A stretch of 64,000 bases of DNA from Aurifilum marmelostoma (GCA_027559495.1 JAMXSV010000008.1:2604001-2668000); one strand, 5' to 3'. Shown: positions 47,501 to 59,476, counted from the stretch's first letter. The notes: generated from the letters alone by a model not told the origin. A program made the numbers and translations.

Positions 47501-50500
47501 TCGTCTTTCCAAGGCCCATGTCGTCTGCAAGGACGACACTGACCTGCTGCCAGAAGTTGTGCAGGAGCCAGTTCGTACCTTGGATTTGATATTTCATCAA
47601 TGTGCCCGTCAAAGCCTGAGGCTGCTCTGGTGGGCCCTCGGTGCCGTCCTCGAACTCGACATCTTTGTGGAAATCTAGCTCGCGGAACTTTCTGAGGCGC
47701 TCCTTGATACTGCTGACGGGCTCGGATCTGAAGTGTTTACCGTTCAGGAATTCCGAGTACGCCGTGACGAAGGCTGTCCAACGGTGTCCCGAATCGAACT
47801 CGGGAGGCTCGTCCCAGACGGCATCGGCGTAGTCAAGTCCTTGGAACTTGATGAGCGCTTGGTCAATCAAGTACGTCTTCTGGATGTCATCCTCCTTGGA
47901 CTCAAAATGGAAGCGCCCCTTAAATCGCACGTCTAGTACCACATCGGCCAATAAATATTCCTCCGGGATGGCGTCCTTTGCCTCGAACTTGGGCAACAAG
48001 TTTGCGCCTTCATTGCGCTTGGGAAAGGCATTACGCATCACGGCGTTTGTGACACCGCAGACCCAAGGTCCGGGCTTCCACTCGCAATGAGCATAGGACT
48101 TGGACTCCCATTTGATGAGGTACTCCTTGTCATCTTCTTGAAGGTCAAGGGCGGTCTGGCCGGAAACATAGTTTTCGCGGTTGACCGGCCGCCACGCCAC
48201 TAGTGTCGAGATTTTCAAGTGCATGTCGAGGCAGTCCTTACACTTCCAATCTATCGAGTACTCCTCGAGGCGATCAGCCCGAACGGTGCCTTCGACGCGC
48301 TTAACGCCAGCTCGCGGCAGGTGCTCGAAGTGATAGGCGCAGTGACAGCTCACACAGCGGAAGAGGACATTGTCTGGATTGTTGATCAGGCTGTCGTCAA
48401 CAGGCGTGATGGGATCCTCGCCACCATTCTCTTCCCGCAGCTTCGCCTCCGCATTGGCAGATCGTTTCGGAGAGAAGGTTTTGCAGGCCCGTCCCTTGGC
48501 CTTGCAGGCTTGACAAATATCAAGGCTTGGAGAGCGGTCGTCCTTCTTCTTTTTCACGCCGACGCAGTCGCGACACTGCAACACGCAGTGGTTCGCGCCC
48601 ACCTTGGTCACAAGGTGGTCACGGGTGCTTCGGAAGCCGAGGCAGACCTTGTGGTAGCCCATGGAACAGCCCTGACAGAAGACAAAAATGCCCTTGTTAG
48701 GGGCCCTGTCGTTGCTGCCACATGTGCCACAAGTTGTGGAGTGACACTCTCTGAAAGGCCCGTCTGGTGTGGGATGAAAGATCTCCTTGGCTCCAGTAAC
48801 TCGCGGGGCGGCTGGAAGCTTCTCCTCCTCGGGTGCGTACAGTTCCTCATCCCAGGCGGGGTCGGTCATGGTCTTGGTGGATTTGTTGGCCCTGCCCGAG
48901 CGTCGAGGGGCCTCAAACTCGATGTCGTCTTTGTTATGATCAGGCCTGGGCCTGCCTCTACCACGCTTGGTACGTCTTCGTGGCGTCTTGTGGGGTGTGA
49001 TGTCTGATTTGACGATGAAGAGGTCGTCATCGCCGTCGCCAAGCTCATCAGCGTCATCACCGCCACCGGCCGTGACGCCATGGCCTCGTCGCGACCTGCC
49101 AGCATTTCTTCGCAGCTTGAAACGACCCTTTCGGTTGCTGTCAGTATCGTCGTCAGAATCCTGCTCTTCGACCTCGTCCTCATCGTTTTCGTCGGCGCTT
49201 GGCAGCGCAGATAGAGTTCGGCCACTGCGGCGCAGTCCTGCAGCCTCTGCATTCCTCTTGCGCTGCAGACGGCGACGCTTGGCAGGGTACATGAAGCCAG
49301 ATTCGTCCTGGTCCTCGTCTTCCTCGTCAAAGACATCTTGCATGGGCTCGTCCTCGTCAGGATCACCAGTGAAGTCGTAGTCGGGATCGTGCACAGTCTT
49401 GCGCTTCGGCCGACCACCGAACCCGAGGGTTGTCTCATCTTCAAGGTCATCCATGGTCTTAGGCTTGCGATAGTCAGCAAGAGCCTGTCGACCGTTTGGA
49501 TAACTTGACAACTGGTCGAATGGAACCTGATAGGATCGATGTCAGCTTGAGGCTCCACAGACTTTCAGGAAAAATCGTGGTGTGCTAGCCAGAGAACACT
49601 AGTGTCTGGGGAAAGAACAAGGCTGAGTTAAATGTTGGTAACCCCTTTTCTTCTTAATATGGCAGTAGCCAACACATGCAAAAGCGAGAGCAGATGAGAA
49701 AGTGATGTCTCAAGGCCCCAGCCTCTTCTGAGGAGGTAGGGATGAGATATCGCTGGTAGTGCACCAGTGACCCGTGTTGGAACAGGAGATATTCACAGAG
49801 AACGCTCAGGGGAGGGGAGTCGGCACACCATGATGAACAGCCAGGCTCAAGAATCAAGCATAATTGCTTGTGCTGCAAGGTGACTGACTGATCCTTTGGA
49901 TAACGCGTCTGATAAGATCCAGTACTGGTAAGGGAAAGATGAGGTCTGCTGCAGCCAATCTCTGAGGAATGCGATGAGAAAAGCTGAGCCTCAGAGGAAA
50001 TGCGTTGGTGCAGCTCACAGCTGTTGGGGAGGAACCAGCAAAGAAATGTGACTGAATATGGGGCAGGAGGCAGTATCGTCTGAAGAACAAGCAACAGAGA
50101 AGACCAGAAAGCAGAGGGCTTCTTGATACTAGCTTGAGCAGCTCAGTTTTGCAGCTGAGGCATAGGATGGGGGGGAAGAGCCAGTAGGGAAGTGAAAGAT
50201 AGATGGGACAATTTTGGGGTTTGTATGTGAAGCTTGCGGGGAAGGACCAAAAGGGCATCTCTGCTTTAGAGACCTGCTCAAGGTCTTCCTGAAAAGGGAA
50301 GGAAACGCTCGTAATGCTAATGCAGCAGATGCCTACCTGATCGACGTGACCGTCCTCGAACTCAACAGACAGCCAAGTTTCGCCTGGTACACCAGTAGGA
50401 ATCTTCTCTAGTACCCGGTATATCTCGTCGCTGGGAGGGATCGGCTGATACTCGCGTGCGACGTGCGACGACACAGGGCTGAGAACGATGTCGAAGTGGA

Positions 50501-51038
50501 AGGCTGGGGGTTTCGAGGATTTGACATCTGGCTCTGGCTGGACCTTGGGCTCCGGCGACACAGATGGTGAGTTGGCCTTGCCTCGAGGACCGGATGTGGT
50601 GTTTTCCGAGGGCCTGGCTTTGACTCTGGGCTTGCGATTCGGAGCACCCGACACAGTCTTCGCTGACCGAGGCGTTCGGATCTTCGCAGGTTCATACGCA
50701 ATCTCGTCCGCGTCGTCTTGTTCCTGGTCCTTCGAACCGTTCTCTAGAGTAGGCCCGGCTTCACCATGTCCCTCCACCACCCGATTAGGATACAAGGCTG
50801 CAGCCTTTTGCAGCCTGTCCAAGCCTCCATCTTGTTCCATCGAGTCCAACGATTCCATTGGTGCCATCGGAGCCATCGGCGCTGTCAGTGCAGAACCTGG
50901 CAGATGCTGATTGTCGCTCTCATCATCTGATGTGTCCGCATACATGGGCAGGGTCGACTCGAATATGAATTCAGCGGGCAACTTGGGTGGCTGTAGCATG
51001 GCTAGCAGCTCCTCATCGGAATTCTGAGGCTCATCCAT
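44520..51038 (-). CDS. mit1: Mi-2/Mit1-type chromatin remodeler: PHD, chromodomains, SNF2 ATPase
   Basis: The exons are 50337-51038, 45828-49526, 45051-45764 and 44520-44965, about 1853 residues after adding one base. It is an ATP-dependent nucleosome remodeler like fission-yeast Mit1 and CHD3/Mi-2, which act in heterochromatin silencing. Domains in order: an acidic N-terminus; basic linkers with KRRRLQRKR; PHD-like Cys-rich fingers (CGTCGSND, FCQGCSMGYHKVC, near 500-555, and a second near 580-650); chromodomain-like modules near 700 (KEYLIKWESKSYAHCEW) and 810; the SNF2 ATPase with Walker A DDMGLGKT near 906, motif II DEGQ, LLTGTPLQNN and RAHRIGQ near 1304; then a Pro/Gln-rich tail with zinc-knuckle-like CPKCDVYH and CPICFLFH. 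Exon 3 breaks frame at the six-G run 45446-45451; one more base makes both flanking introns phase-compatible. Intron 1 is unusually long (810 bp). Intron 3 (44966-45050) has a CTGAC branch point. Confidence 0.93.
49527..50336 (-). other. Unusually long first intron of the Mit1-type gene
   Basis: The donor GTAGGC at 50331-50336 and acceptor TCAG at 49527-49530 join ...GHVDQ to VPFDQL in phase 0. At 810 bp it is roughly ten times the usual intron here. The exon-1 frame stays open about 160 codons into it, so retention would yield a truncated N-terminal form of about 394 residues. Confidence 0.75.
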
Positions 51039-51653
51039 CTTGTCTGATCGAAATGCAGCCTATCGTTGAGGCAACAGGTTCTGGAATCACAGGGCTTCTT
51101 CCCCTGGCGCATGCTTGGATCAGTAATCTGGCAACCACAGCAGGCTTTGAAAGGGTCAGGCAGTTGTCACAAACCAATAAGAGACACATGTTTGAAAGAA
51201 CAGGGCAGATCTCCTACTGTCTGGTGTGGGTGTAATGCCTGGAGTTGAGGTTGTCGTTCAATTGATTACTACAGGACCACACCAGATTGTAGTTAGACGC
51301 GACGCGCCTACTATGGTACAGAGAGGGACCCTAACTTTAAGTGCCGGGGGGCGTCCAGGTCCACAGTACACGCCCTAAGGCTAAAAGTGGAGCCTTTGAA
51401 CAGCAGCATGCTTGTACATAGTAATTACTGCTGTACTACTTTATGATGCGCTGTGGTACAGCATTGCAGTGCCATGACGCTAAGCCAAGGACCCTAGATG
51501 CTCCCCAGGGACCCCTGCACAAAAAGTTAGTTAGCAGCATGTGCTGCCATCAGACAATTCTCTTCTGCTTCACAACTCCTCAACGAGTCTTGCAATTCCT
51601 GCTGCAATTCCCTTTCCACAAGAGCCTTGTCTGCAGCTGTCATCTACCATGCA
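51039..51653. promoter_or_regulatory. Divergent promoter between remodeler and MRM1-type gene
   Basis: This 615-bp spacer separates head-to-head starts. A C/T-containing tract lies before 51620 on the + strand. No specific factor site was recognised. Confidence 0.5.
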
Positions 51654-53561
51654 ATGAGATTTATCAAGAACCTGCCCTTGCTTGGGCGCAATCCCTCCAT
51701 CATCCGACCAGCCCTCTCCCCCGCCCCCGCCTTCACCAGAAGCGCCTCCCGCCTGTCGGGCATCCACGATGGCCTCAGACGGTCCGAACGTGCAGCATCA
51801 CGAGATTCCTCCAGTCCCAAGAGGGAAATCCGCCGGGCGCCCGAGGACGAACCATACCTGACCCCGGCTGAACGCCTGCGGGCACGAGCGATCGCGCGGT
51901 CGAACCCCATCACCTACAAGATTCGCAAGGGAAAGAAAGATATCACGGAGCCCGCAGGCCCGCCGCGCAAGTCGAGAGCTGCCCGCCTGTCTGACCCTCG
52001 GGATCCCCTCGGGTCCGGAAGCCTGCTGAAAAAGTTCAGAACAGGGACGCTTGTCACAGAGCTAAGGGAGCAGACCGGGACTGGTGGCGATGGCGGCAAT
52101 CTGCAGCACGACGATTTTGCGAGGCAGATGCTGGCTGGGGAGGTCGAGCAGCTAATGAACTCTCGCAAGCCGCCAGGAAGGAAGGGCGGCCGAGTCAGAC
52201 CTTGGGAGGTGGAGCAACGTCAGGAGGCTCGACCTGCGCGGCGCCAGGTCCGAGAAGACAGGTCCTCGTCTTACCCTCAGGAGGACTGGGATGCCGAGAG
52301 CCCTCGTGAAAGACGGAAATTCAGCCGAGACAGGCGCAACGCAGAGACTTCCCGCGACGAAGCCAGCTTTGGCCAAAGGAGGCGTGACTTCGAGAGGGCG
52401 CGCGACGAACGGCGCGATTTTGGCAGACCCAGTCGAGGCCAGCCTGATAGGGCAAGAGGCCATGGTGAGGATGACTTTGAGTCACGTCCCAGGGCCAGAC
52501 AAGACAACAAGTGGTCGCAGAGGGCGGATGAGAGAAGGAATAGAGACCAAGAGGATGACAGCACTGTCGAGATGCCAGAAAAGAAGACGAAAAAGTACGA
52601 GCCACCCGTCTCAATACCGTACACTACGGCAGCATCACAGTTCCTGTATGGAACCTCCACCGTCGAAGCTGCGCTGCAAGCCAGCCGCCGGAAACTCTAC
52701 AAGCTGTACATCTACCAGGGCGGAAACCGGCGGAATCAAGAGAAGGACGAGTATTTGACGGAGCTGGCATGGAAGAGAGATGTCAAGGTCGAATTTGTCG
52801 AAGAGAACGGACTCGCCCTGTTGGGCAAGATGAGCGGTGGTCGCCCGCATAACGGCTACGTCCTCGAGGCATCGCCTCTTCCCCAACTACCTATCAGAGC
52901 TCTCGGTGAGGTGTCGGCAGAGGACAGCTTGCCGGGCTTCAGGGTCTCTGTGGGACATCAGTCCATGGAAGAGGTTACGGTCAATGGCACTGCAGAGTTC
53001 ATCATTACAGAGCCGGGCGCACACAAGCCGCTCGTGCTGTACGTGGACCAGGTCCTTGACCCCGGAAATTTGGGTGCTATCCTCCGGACAGCCAGCTTCA
53101 TGGGGGTCACAGCAGTGGCTGTATCGAGAAGGGGTTCTGCACCCGTGACGCCGGTGGTGCTAAAGGCATCAGCAGGTGCTGCCGAGAACCTGACCATGTT
53201 CATGGTGGACTCGCCTGTGGACTTTGTGAATGAGTCCAGGAGGAATGGGTGGAAGATCTATGCCGCCGTGCCGCCCAAGCCATGGTCAGAACGCAAGCAG
53301 GTGGATACGCGGACCGTGGAGAAGACGGACCCTCTTCTGAAGCACCCCTGCGTCCTGGTCATGGGCAGCGAAGGGGAAGGGCTCTCGCGCCAGCTCAGGA
53401 GGGCAGCAGACTTCGAGGTCACCATAGCCAACATGTCGGGGTCCAAGGTCGTGGACAGCCTAAACGTCAGCGTGGCCACGGGGCTACTGTGCTCGGCATT
53501 CGTCAAGGGCAAGACTCAAGCGCTCGACAGCGGGGTTGAGGATGCCGGAGCACTTTTCTAG
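51654..53561 (+). CDS. MRM1: Mitochondrial 21S rRNA guanosine-2'-O-methyltransferase (SpoU family)
   Basis: The protein is 635 residues, intronless. It belongs to the SpoU/TrmH (SPOUT) family and most resembles yeast Mrm1/Pet56, which methylates a conserved Gly-loop guanosine of the mitochondrial large rRNA. The N-terminus MRFIKNLPLLGRNPSII is basic and lacks acidic residues, as in a mitochondrial presequence. The substrate-binding domain begins near 330 (SQFLYGTSTVEAAL). The three SpoU motifs are present: NLGAILRTASFMG near 472, VMGSEGEGLSRQL near 571, and DSLNVSVATGLL near 602. Between presequence and domain lies a long charged segment (about 150-320) dense in Arg, Asp and Glu, absent from the shorter yeast protein. 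The start is the first ATG; the frame extends a few codons upstream without an ATG. Confidence 0.94.
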   Translation: MRFIKNLPLLGRNPSIIRPALSPAPAFTRSASRLSGIHDGLRRSERAASRDSSSPKREIRRAPEDEPYLTPAERLRARAIARSNPITYKIRKGKKDITEPAGPPRKSRAARLSDPRDPLGSGSLLKKFRTGTLVTELREQTGTGGDGGNLQHDDFARQMLAGEVEQLMNSRKPPGRKGGRVRPWEVEQRQEARPARRQVREDRSSSYPQEDWDAESPRERRKFSRDRRNAETSRDEASFGQRRRDFERARDERRDFGRPSRGQPDRARGHGEDDFESRPRARQDNKWSQRADERRNRDQEDDSTVEMPEKKTKKYEPPVSIPYTTAASQFLYGTSTVEAALQASRRKLYKLYIYQGGNRRNQEKDEYLTELAWKRDVKVEFVEENGLALLGKMSGGRPHNGYVLEASPLPQLPIRALGEVSAEDSLPGFRVSVGHQSMEEVTVNGTAEFIITEPGAHKPLVLYVDQVLDPGNLGAILRTASFMGVTAVAVSRRGSAPVTPVVLKASAGAAENLTMFMVDSPVDFVNESRRNGWKIYAAVPPKPWSERKQVDTRTVEKTDPLLKHPCVLVMGSEGEGLSRQLRRAADFEVTIANMSGSKVVDSLNVSVATGLLCSAFVKGKTQALDSGVEDAGALF

Positions 53562-54246
53562 ATGACGAAAAGCGCGACATTGTAAATGAAAAGCATATGA
53601 AGCAGATCGATCTCCATTTGACAGAACATACCCGGAAACATCCTTGTCATATCATAGATCCAGATAATTGCTGAAGAGCCTCGTAGGCTTGAAATTTTCA
53701 GTTACGTGAACATCAAAATGATTCGCGAGAGAGAGAGAGAAAAAAATTACCATCGTATTCTTTGAGGATCAATTCTTGTTTCTGCATATCAATTCAGAGA
53801 CCTTACATGAATAATCTTTGTTAAATTCAGGTGTTGGTTGTGGGTAGTGAGTGGCTCCTTGCCCCCTTACACCAGCCACCTGGAATTCTGTACAGCGCCT
53901 CTCCGTCTGCCGAGTCCCGCAGCGCCCTCAACCACCAAAATTCGCTGACGCACACACACTTACACAAGCAATCCGACCGACATCACATCTCTCGATTTCC
54001 CTCGCAAGCCCCTCGAATCTCATCATTATCATCATCATATCCTATTTCAACACAATGGAGATTGTTCAGCGGTAACAATCATCTTCCAAGGTCTCTCGTT
54101 TCTTGTCTCTTTAGGCGGCAGCAGCGTGGGTCAGTCCATCTGGCGATAGTCTCACTCGGGCCATCCCCAAGGCACACACACCGCCTCCGTCTAAATCCAT
54201 CGCTGGAGTCCATTCTCAAACGCAACGATCCCTTGTCACCAGCGGG
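53562..54246 (+). promoter_or_regulatory. Upstream region of the GPI-protein gene, with a short uORF
   Basis: It contains a GA run at 53729-53741 and a CA-rich, TCATCATC-rich leader. A six-codon upstream ORF sits at 54055-54075 in a strong context (CACAATGG). A possible leader intron (donor GTAACA right after it, acceptor TTTAG near 54113) cannot bring that ATG into frame with the main start. Confidence 0.5.
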
Positions 54247-55598
54247 ATGCCGGGTTTTCTATCGTCACTGAGGCATCCCGCCTCCCTGATGCTGCTTCTG
54301 GCAGTGCAGGTCAGAGACGGCCATGCCGACCCAAGCTCTCTACCCACAGCCATCCGAAAGATGGGCAGCGACCCAGGCGAAAAATTATTTGATGAGTATT
54401 TTGCCTTTGCGGCCAGCGAGCAGGTGACACAGGTCGGCACACAAGCTCGAGCAGCAGCACCGGCCTCGGGCGTGCTCACGGCGGAAGAAGAGGAGCTACT
54501 GGCAGCCAACTCATCAGCATCGATCCCCTTTCGCGCGCCTTTCGCCGCGCACTTCTTCTCAGGCCTGGACGGGGAGGATCTGGAGGACAGGAACGCTCGG
54601 GATGTGTGGGATCTGTACAGGAGGGCCAAACTCATCGAGGTGAGGTTAGGGAAGAGGGACTATGCCTGTCCGACTGGGACGACGGACTGCTCGACGATCG
54701 GCTACCCTGACAGCTGCTGTCAGTCGGGCACCACCTGCGTCAAGATTACGGACACGGGACTGGGCTCGGTGGGCTGCTGTCCAGACGGCGAGTCCTGCTC
54801 GGGCTCCATTGCATGCACGGGCAGCCAGCAGGGGTGCTCATCCGAGTCTGGTGGAGGATGTTGCATTGATGGCTACGCATGCGCAAGCGTCGGGTGTAAG
54901 TAGATGGATTTGCAGATCTCCTGCTTCCTTTCCGATTAAATTCTTGATGATATCTGACAGCCCCTGCAGGCACAAAGACCAGCGTCGCTACAGCCACAGT
55001 GACCAAGACAAGCAGTTCTTCTCTAGCCACATCTACCCAGAGCACAAGTACAAAGACCTCGACAAGTTCCACCAGCACGAGTAGCCACACAGCGACAACC
55101 GTGACTTCAACCACAGATAGCACCGCCGGCGCCTCAGCTCCAGTCCGCCCCACGTCAATCTCAGGCACTTCTTCCAGCGGCTCTGGATACTGCCCCACAG
55201 GCTTCTATGCCTGCTCAGCTGTGTATGGTGGCGGCTGTTGCCAGACTGGCAGAGACTGTCAGACGACATCCTGCCCATCCACAGCATCGTCGACCATCAT
55301 CTCCAGCGGCGTGACCATCGTTGTGCCGGCCAGCGACGTCCCTACGACCACGAGCACTGGAACCTGTGCGAGCGGCTGGTCCATGTGTCCCACGGGCGCG
55401 GGCGCAACCGCTGGGTGCTGTCCCACCGGGTATAGTTGTGGCACAGCCAGTTGCTTCCTCGCGTCTGCCAGTGCCACCGCCAGTGTGGCGAAGGAGCTGC
55501 CTGACAGCTCTGCCGGGATGAAGAGGAGTGACCTGTCACGTATTGTTACAGTGATGCCCGCCCTTGTGGGCTTTGCACTTGGTATGACGTTATTATAG
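54247..55598 (+). CDS. Cysteine-rich GPI-anchored surface protein
   Basis: The exons are 54247-54895 and 54970-55598, giving 425 residues. A signal peptide (MPGFLSSLRHPASLMLLLAV, likely cut near GHA) is followed by an acidic region and then repeated Cys modules of the pattern CPxG...C...CCxxGxxCxxxxC. Examples are CPTGTTDCSTIGYPDSCC, GCCIDGYACASVGC, CPTGFYACSAVYGGGCC and AGCCPTGYSCGTASC. Two such blocks flank a Ser/Thr-rich stretch likely to be O-glycosylated. The C-terminus has small residues (DSSAG) and a hydrophobic tail (MPALVGFALGMTLL) fitting a GPI signal. Two acceptors 9 bp apart (after 54960 and after 54969) both keep frame; the second restores the last Cys of a module and is preferred. 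It is probably a cell-wall or plasma-membrane protein of unknown function. Confidence 0.88.
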
Positions 55599-55837
55599 GA
55601 CTTGGTGATTGAAAAGAAAAGCTATGGTGTTGGTGGTCCTCATTGAACTAGACAAGCAGGCTCGGCGCCATGAATGATGAAAGTTCATACGTCAAAGATC
55701 ACTTATCTAACGCTTTGCCGGGTTCGACGTCTACAAGCGAGCTCGAGCAGCTAATCCGCGAAAAGAACAGACAGGTACCCACAACACAACGCCCTTTTGA
55801 CACTTTCCTACCATCTGATCTGTCTCACGACCATAAT

Positions 55838-56999
55838 CTAGTTCACCAGACACGCCTTCACCAGCGCAGTGTCGGTCCAGGTGTTGCCCTGCTGGGTGGG
55901 CGTCTCGACAAGCTCATACGTCGAGTCAAACGACCCCGCAGACCAGCCCACGACACCCAGAAAGACATCATTGTTCTGCTTCAGAAAGTCAATCTGCGCG
56001 CACAGGTCCGTCTCGCAGCTCTGGGTGTTACCGCCGCCGGTCTCGGTGTTGAGGGCCTGGCGGCCGTTGGCCCGCAGCCAGGTGGCGAGCGGCTGGAAGG
56101 CGTTGTCGATGTTGTTGGTGGTGCACTCGGTGTGGGTGCCGCTGTTGTCCGAGTCGAGGTACTTGTGCACGTCAAAGACGATGTTGGTGGTGCTCCCGTC
56201 CGGGTTCGAGACGTTGAGCAGGGCGGGGCCGGCCTCGGTCGGCAGCATCTGGGCGGAGCTGTAGGAGCTGCCGGGGATGAGGACCATGCTGTCGGGGGCG
56301 ACGGCGCGGATGGCGGTGACGACCTTTTGCACGGTGGCGGCCCACGTCGTGACGGAGGGGAGGTCGTGCGGCTCGTTCATGACGCCGAAGATGACCTTGG
56401 TGTTGCTGCCGTACTTGGTCGCCAGCTGCGTCCACAGCGAGACGAACTGCTCGTCCGTGGGGCCGCCCGACGAACCGATCACCTGGCCGTTCCAGCGGGC
56501 GTAGTTGTGGATGTCGACGATGCACGAGGCCCCCGTCTGCAGGCAGGCCTGGACGAGCTGGTCGTACTGGCCTGCGTTGGTGGAGTCGAGCTGCCCGCCG
56601 AGCTGGTTGTTGACGAGCCACTGCCAGCCGACGGGGAGGCGGAAGACGTTGAAGCTGTCGTCGTTGACAAAGTGGTTCATCTGACCCGCGCCGTCGGGGC
56701 CCCCCAGGGCAGCCAGCGGGGGGTAGGTCTTGGTGGTCACGCAGGTGCCGTCGGTCGTGCAGCCGAAGTCGAAGCCGGCTATGTTGGTGCCCACTGGAGA
56801 AGAGAGAGTGTGAGCGTGTCAGTCAGTCAGTCAGTCAGTCTGGAGGATAGGAGGCCGTGTTGGACTCGCAGCTAGGGAGATGGTGGCACGTACTGTACTG
56901 GAGCTGGCCAGAGGTATTCTGCCTCTGCACGAGAACCTGAGGGATGCTTGCAGCAGAGGCGAGGCCTGTCAAGGCCAGAGCAGACACGAAGGAATGCAT
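55838..56999 (-). CDS. Secreted GH5 endo-beta-1,4-glucanase
   Basis: The exons are 56894-56999 and 55838-56793, giving 353 residues; the split codon forms an internal ATG. A signal peptide, MHSFVSALALTGLASA, is visible. The GH5 fold (subfamily 5 type) shows NIAGFDFGC, FRLPVGWQWL and CIVDIHNYARW, with acid/base Glu176 in VMNEPHD and nucleophile Glu286 in LNTETGGG, and a late GVVGWSAGSF. No carbohydrate-binding module is attached at either end. It hydrolyses internal beta-1,4 links of cellulose outside the cell. The intron carries a CAGT tetranucleotide repeat. A TATA element lies about 180 bp upstream. It ends 240 bp from the convergent GPI gene and is divergent from cellobiose dehydrogenase across 2.7 kb. 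Confidence 0.95.
56820..56840. repeat. (CAGT)5 repeat in the GH5 intron
   Basis: Five tetranucleotide units lie within the single intron (56794-56893), close to its acceptor side. Confidence 0.9.
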
Positions 57000-57174
57000 T
57001 GTGCAGGACCTAAAGGAAGCAATTCTATGGACAGACTGGGATGGGAGAAAGGGGGGGGGGGGACAAGGTTCTGCGCTCGATGAGGACGAGACGAGCGTTG
57101 CACTTTGGAGATTGGGACGCTGGAATAAGAGCCTCATGTCGTGAAATGCTTGGTATAAGAGGTACGGATTCACC

Positions 57175-57184
57175 TTTTTATATA
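57175..57184 (-). promoter_or_regulatory. TATA box of the GH5 endoglucanase gene
   Basis: TATATAAAAA on the minus strand, about 176-185 bp before the ATG, at a distance common for inducible fungal genes. Confidence 0.6.
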
Positions 57185-59444
57185 GTATCTGCAGATTTGT
57201 ACCATGCCGTCTCAGCACACCCGGTATGCCCTCGTGATGATGTGGCAAGATGAGGAAGTTGGGAAAGCCTATCTATGTGAAGTGGAGGAGCATAACTGCT
57301 CAAAGTGTTTTCGCCAAGAAAAGGGTCATTATCCCATACTTACCACGCGAGGTAATCCGTCGACTTTGATTATTGAAAATGAGGATCTTGATTCACTGAT
57401 GTGACATCTAATATCGAGGTTCACTATGCACCCACAGATGGTTCTTAGCCTATTAATTTTCATGTCAATCCCCAAGTATGTTTACGCCTGTGGTACACTC
57501 CATTCCGGGCCGTTTGGGCCAGGGCATCCATGGTGATAAACCTTCCAACAGCCAAGGGCGCCAATCATGTTTGTATTCACCAAGGGAAATTGATGCATCT
57601 TTTGGGTTTTCCGGGGGGGAGAAAGGGAGAACCATGGACCAAGTGACGGTGGTTTGAGCCTAAAGGTTCAACCCACCGCCCAGACTTGCATGGGAAGGCT
57701 TAGTCCTGCGTCAGAATGACAGGAACCAGGCACCGCAAACCCAGTCCAGAGCGCGGGATGTGAAGTGCGGGCTTTCCTAAAGAGGCGGGCTGTTTTACCA
57801 TGTAGTCCAGTGAAGTATCTCCGTCTCTCGGCGTGCATGTTCCGTTGATCGACGCTGTCAGCTGAGAGGGTTCATCAATGCGCTCAATGTCAGCCTCAGG
57901 AGCTGCCGCCCCCCCTCCCCCCCCCTTTTTTTTTCTTTCTCTTTTTTGAAAAGAAGTTTTCTCTTCCATTCACTTCTTCTTTCTTCTGTCTTCTTTCTCT
58001 TTCTTTCCGAGGCATAAATGAACAACAAACTCCACCCTTCGACCTGCGGTGGTCAAGCCCTTTGACACACCAGATTGGGCTTTATGGAGTCTTGACGTTG
58101 ATGGAACCACATCCAAGTCATGGCGTTTAATGGTACTGTGACATACTGGATCCGCTGTGACTGATTGTCAAATTCATTTCGGCCCTGGTATGCTTCACGT
58201 CTGCCCTCGATGTTGGCCAGTATCAAGATGCAGACCATAGCAAACAGCGAGAGATATCTATGGACCAATGACAACAGCTTGAATTCGGCACGACTGCGAT
58301 GATCTACGAGTCTGGCTGGAGGTTCGTCTCAGCCGAAGAGACATGTTTTTCTCAGATCTTAATGACAAGATTGATATAGGAAAAAAAGAACAGGAACGAT
58401 GACCTATCTTGAATAAGAAAGTGAACGACGGCGCGATCATTCTGCGGCACTGATTAAGGAGAACAGGAATTGAACCCGCCGATGTACATAGGAGGTAGGA
58501 AAGCACCCACCCAGGCTGGCATATAGAAGTTGAAAGAGTCATCCTTTGATCAAGTCGTAAATTATAGCCGGCGATTTATCCAGAGTGGGATGACAGACGG
58601 AGTTCCGATCCCCGTACGTGACATGCGGGGGAGGATACACAAATAAAACAGAGGCTCATTGTTTGATTATTACTCTCGTGGTTCGTCTTGTTCAATCTAA
58701 CAATCACTACAAGGACACATGATTCCCCAAGGCCCCGCGTCCCGGATTGAGTGAATCCTTCCTTCTATTCCCTTCTTGTTTCAGACCAAAACACTCAGTA
58801 ATAAGCCGTCCCCCCGGGCTCTACTTCCGAGAGCCAACCACACAGCTCGGTGTCGGTCACATCCTTGGGGTGTATCAGGGATTAATTAATTTATTCTCTG
58901 CCGCCGTCGTGAAACGAGAGACACCGGCCGGTGGACAGAGAGCGGACACGGATAAATACGTACCTCATGGCCTCTGGGGAGTTTTCAATCAAGTGCAAAC
59001 ATGAATCTTTCTCGGCATGGCTGCTATAACCCCCCCCCCCAAATCGACTCCACCACGGACATCTTGAATGGTTCCTGTAGTCCTCGGTTGAGGAGAAGGT
59101 ACTAGAGCAGACATGATGCCCAGAGAGCGCGCATAATAGTAGTTACCTACCTATGTCCATTCCATAGAGCCGCAGGCTCGGCGGTCTTTGATATGATTAA
59201 GGATTGAGGCTAAGCTCTCTGAATGACGGATTTATTTAAATAGATATAGGGCTTTCTGTCACCAGGGCTCCATCCCGGTGAACCGTCAAGCCCATTCTTT
59301 TTTTTCCACCTAGATGATGGAACCAAGCCTCCGATTCCTTCCTCCCCTCCTCGGCCTGGACCTATCAGGGCCGCCACATGACAAACAGCCATGTCTTGAT
59401 TCCTTAGCAGCTGTAGTCTCGTGACTGGGGAGCACCTTGGTGAG

Positions 59445-59445
<1 letters not shown>

Positions 59446-59475
<30 letters not shown>
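59446..59475. repeat. (AGT)10 trinucleotide repeat
   Basis: Ten AGT units about 190 bp before the start of the cellobiose dehydrogenase gene. Confidence 0.95.

Positions 59476-59476
<1 letters not shown>

Noticed and set aside
58450..58530. Possible tRNA on the minus strand with a GGTTCAATTCC B-box-like motif
   Set aside because: A T-arm can be drawn, but the acceptor stem ends do not pair and no matching anticodon arm is found.
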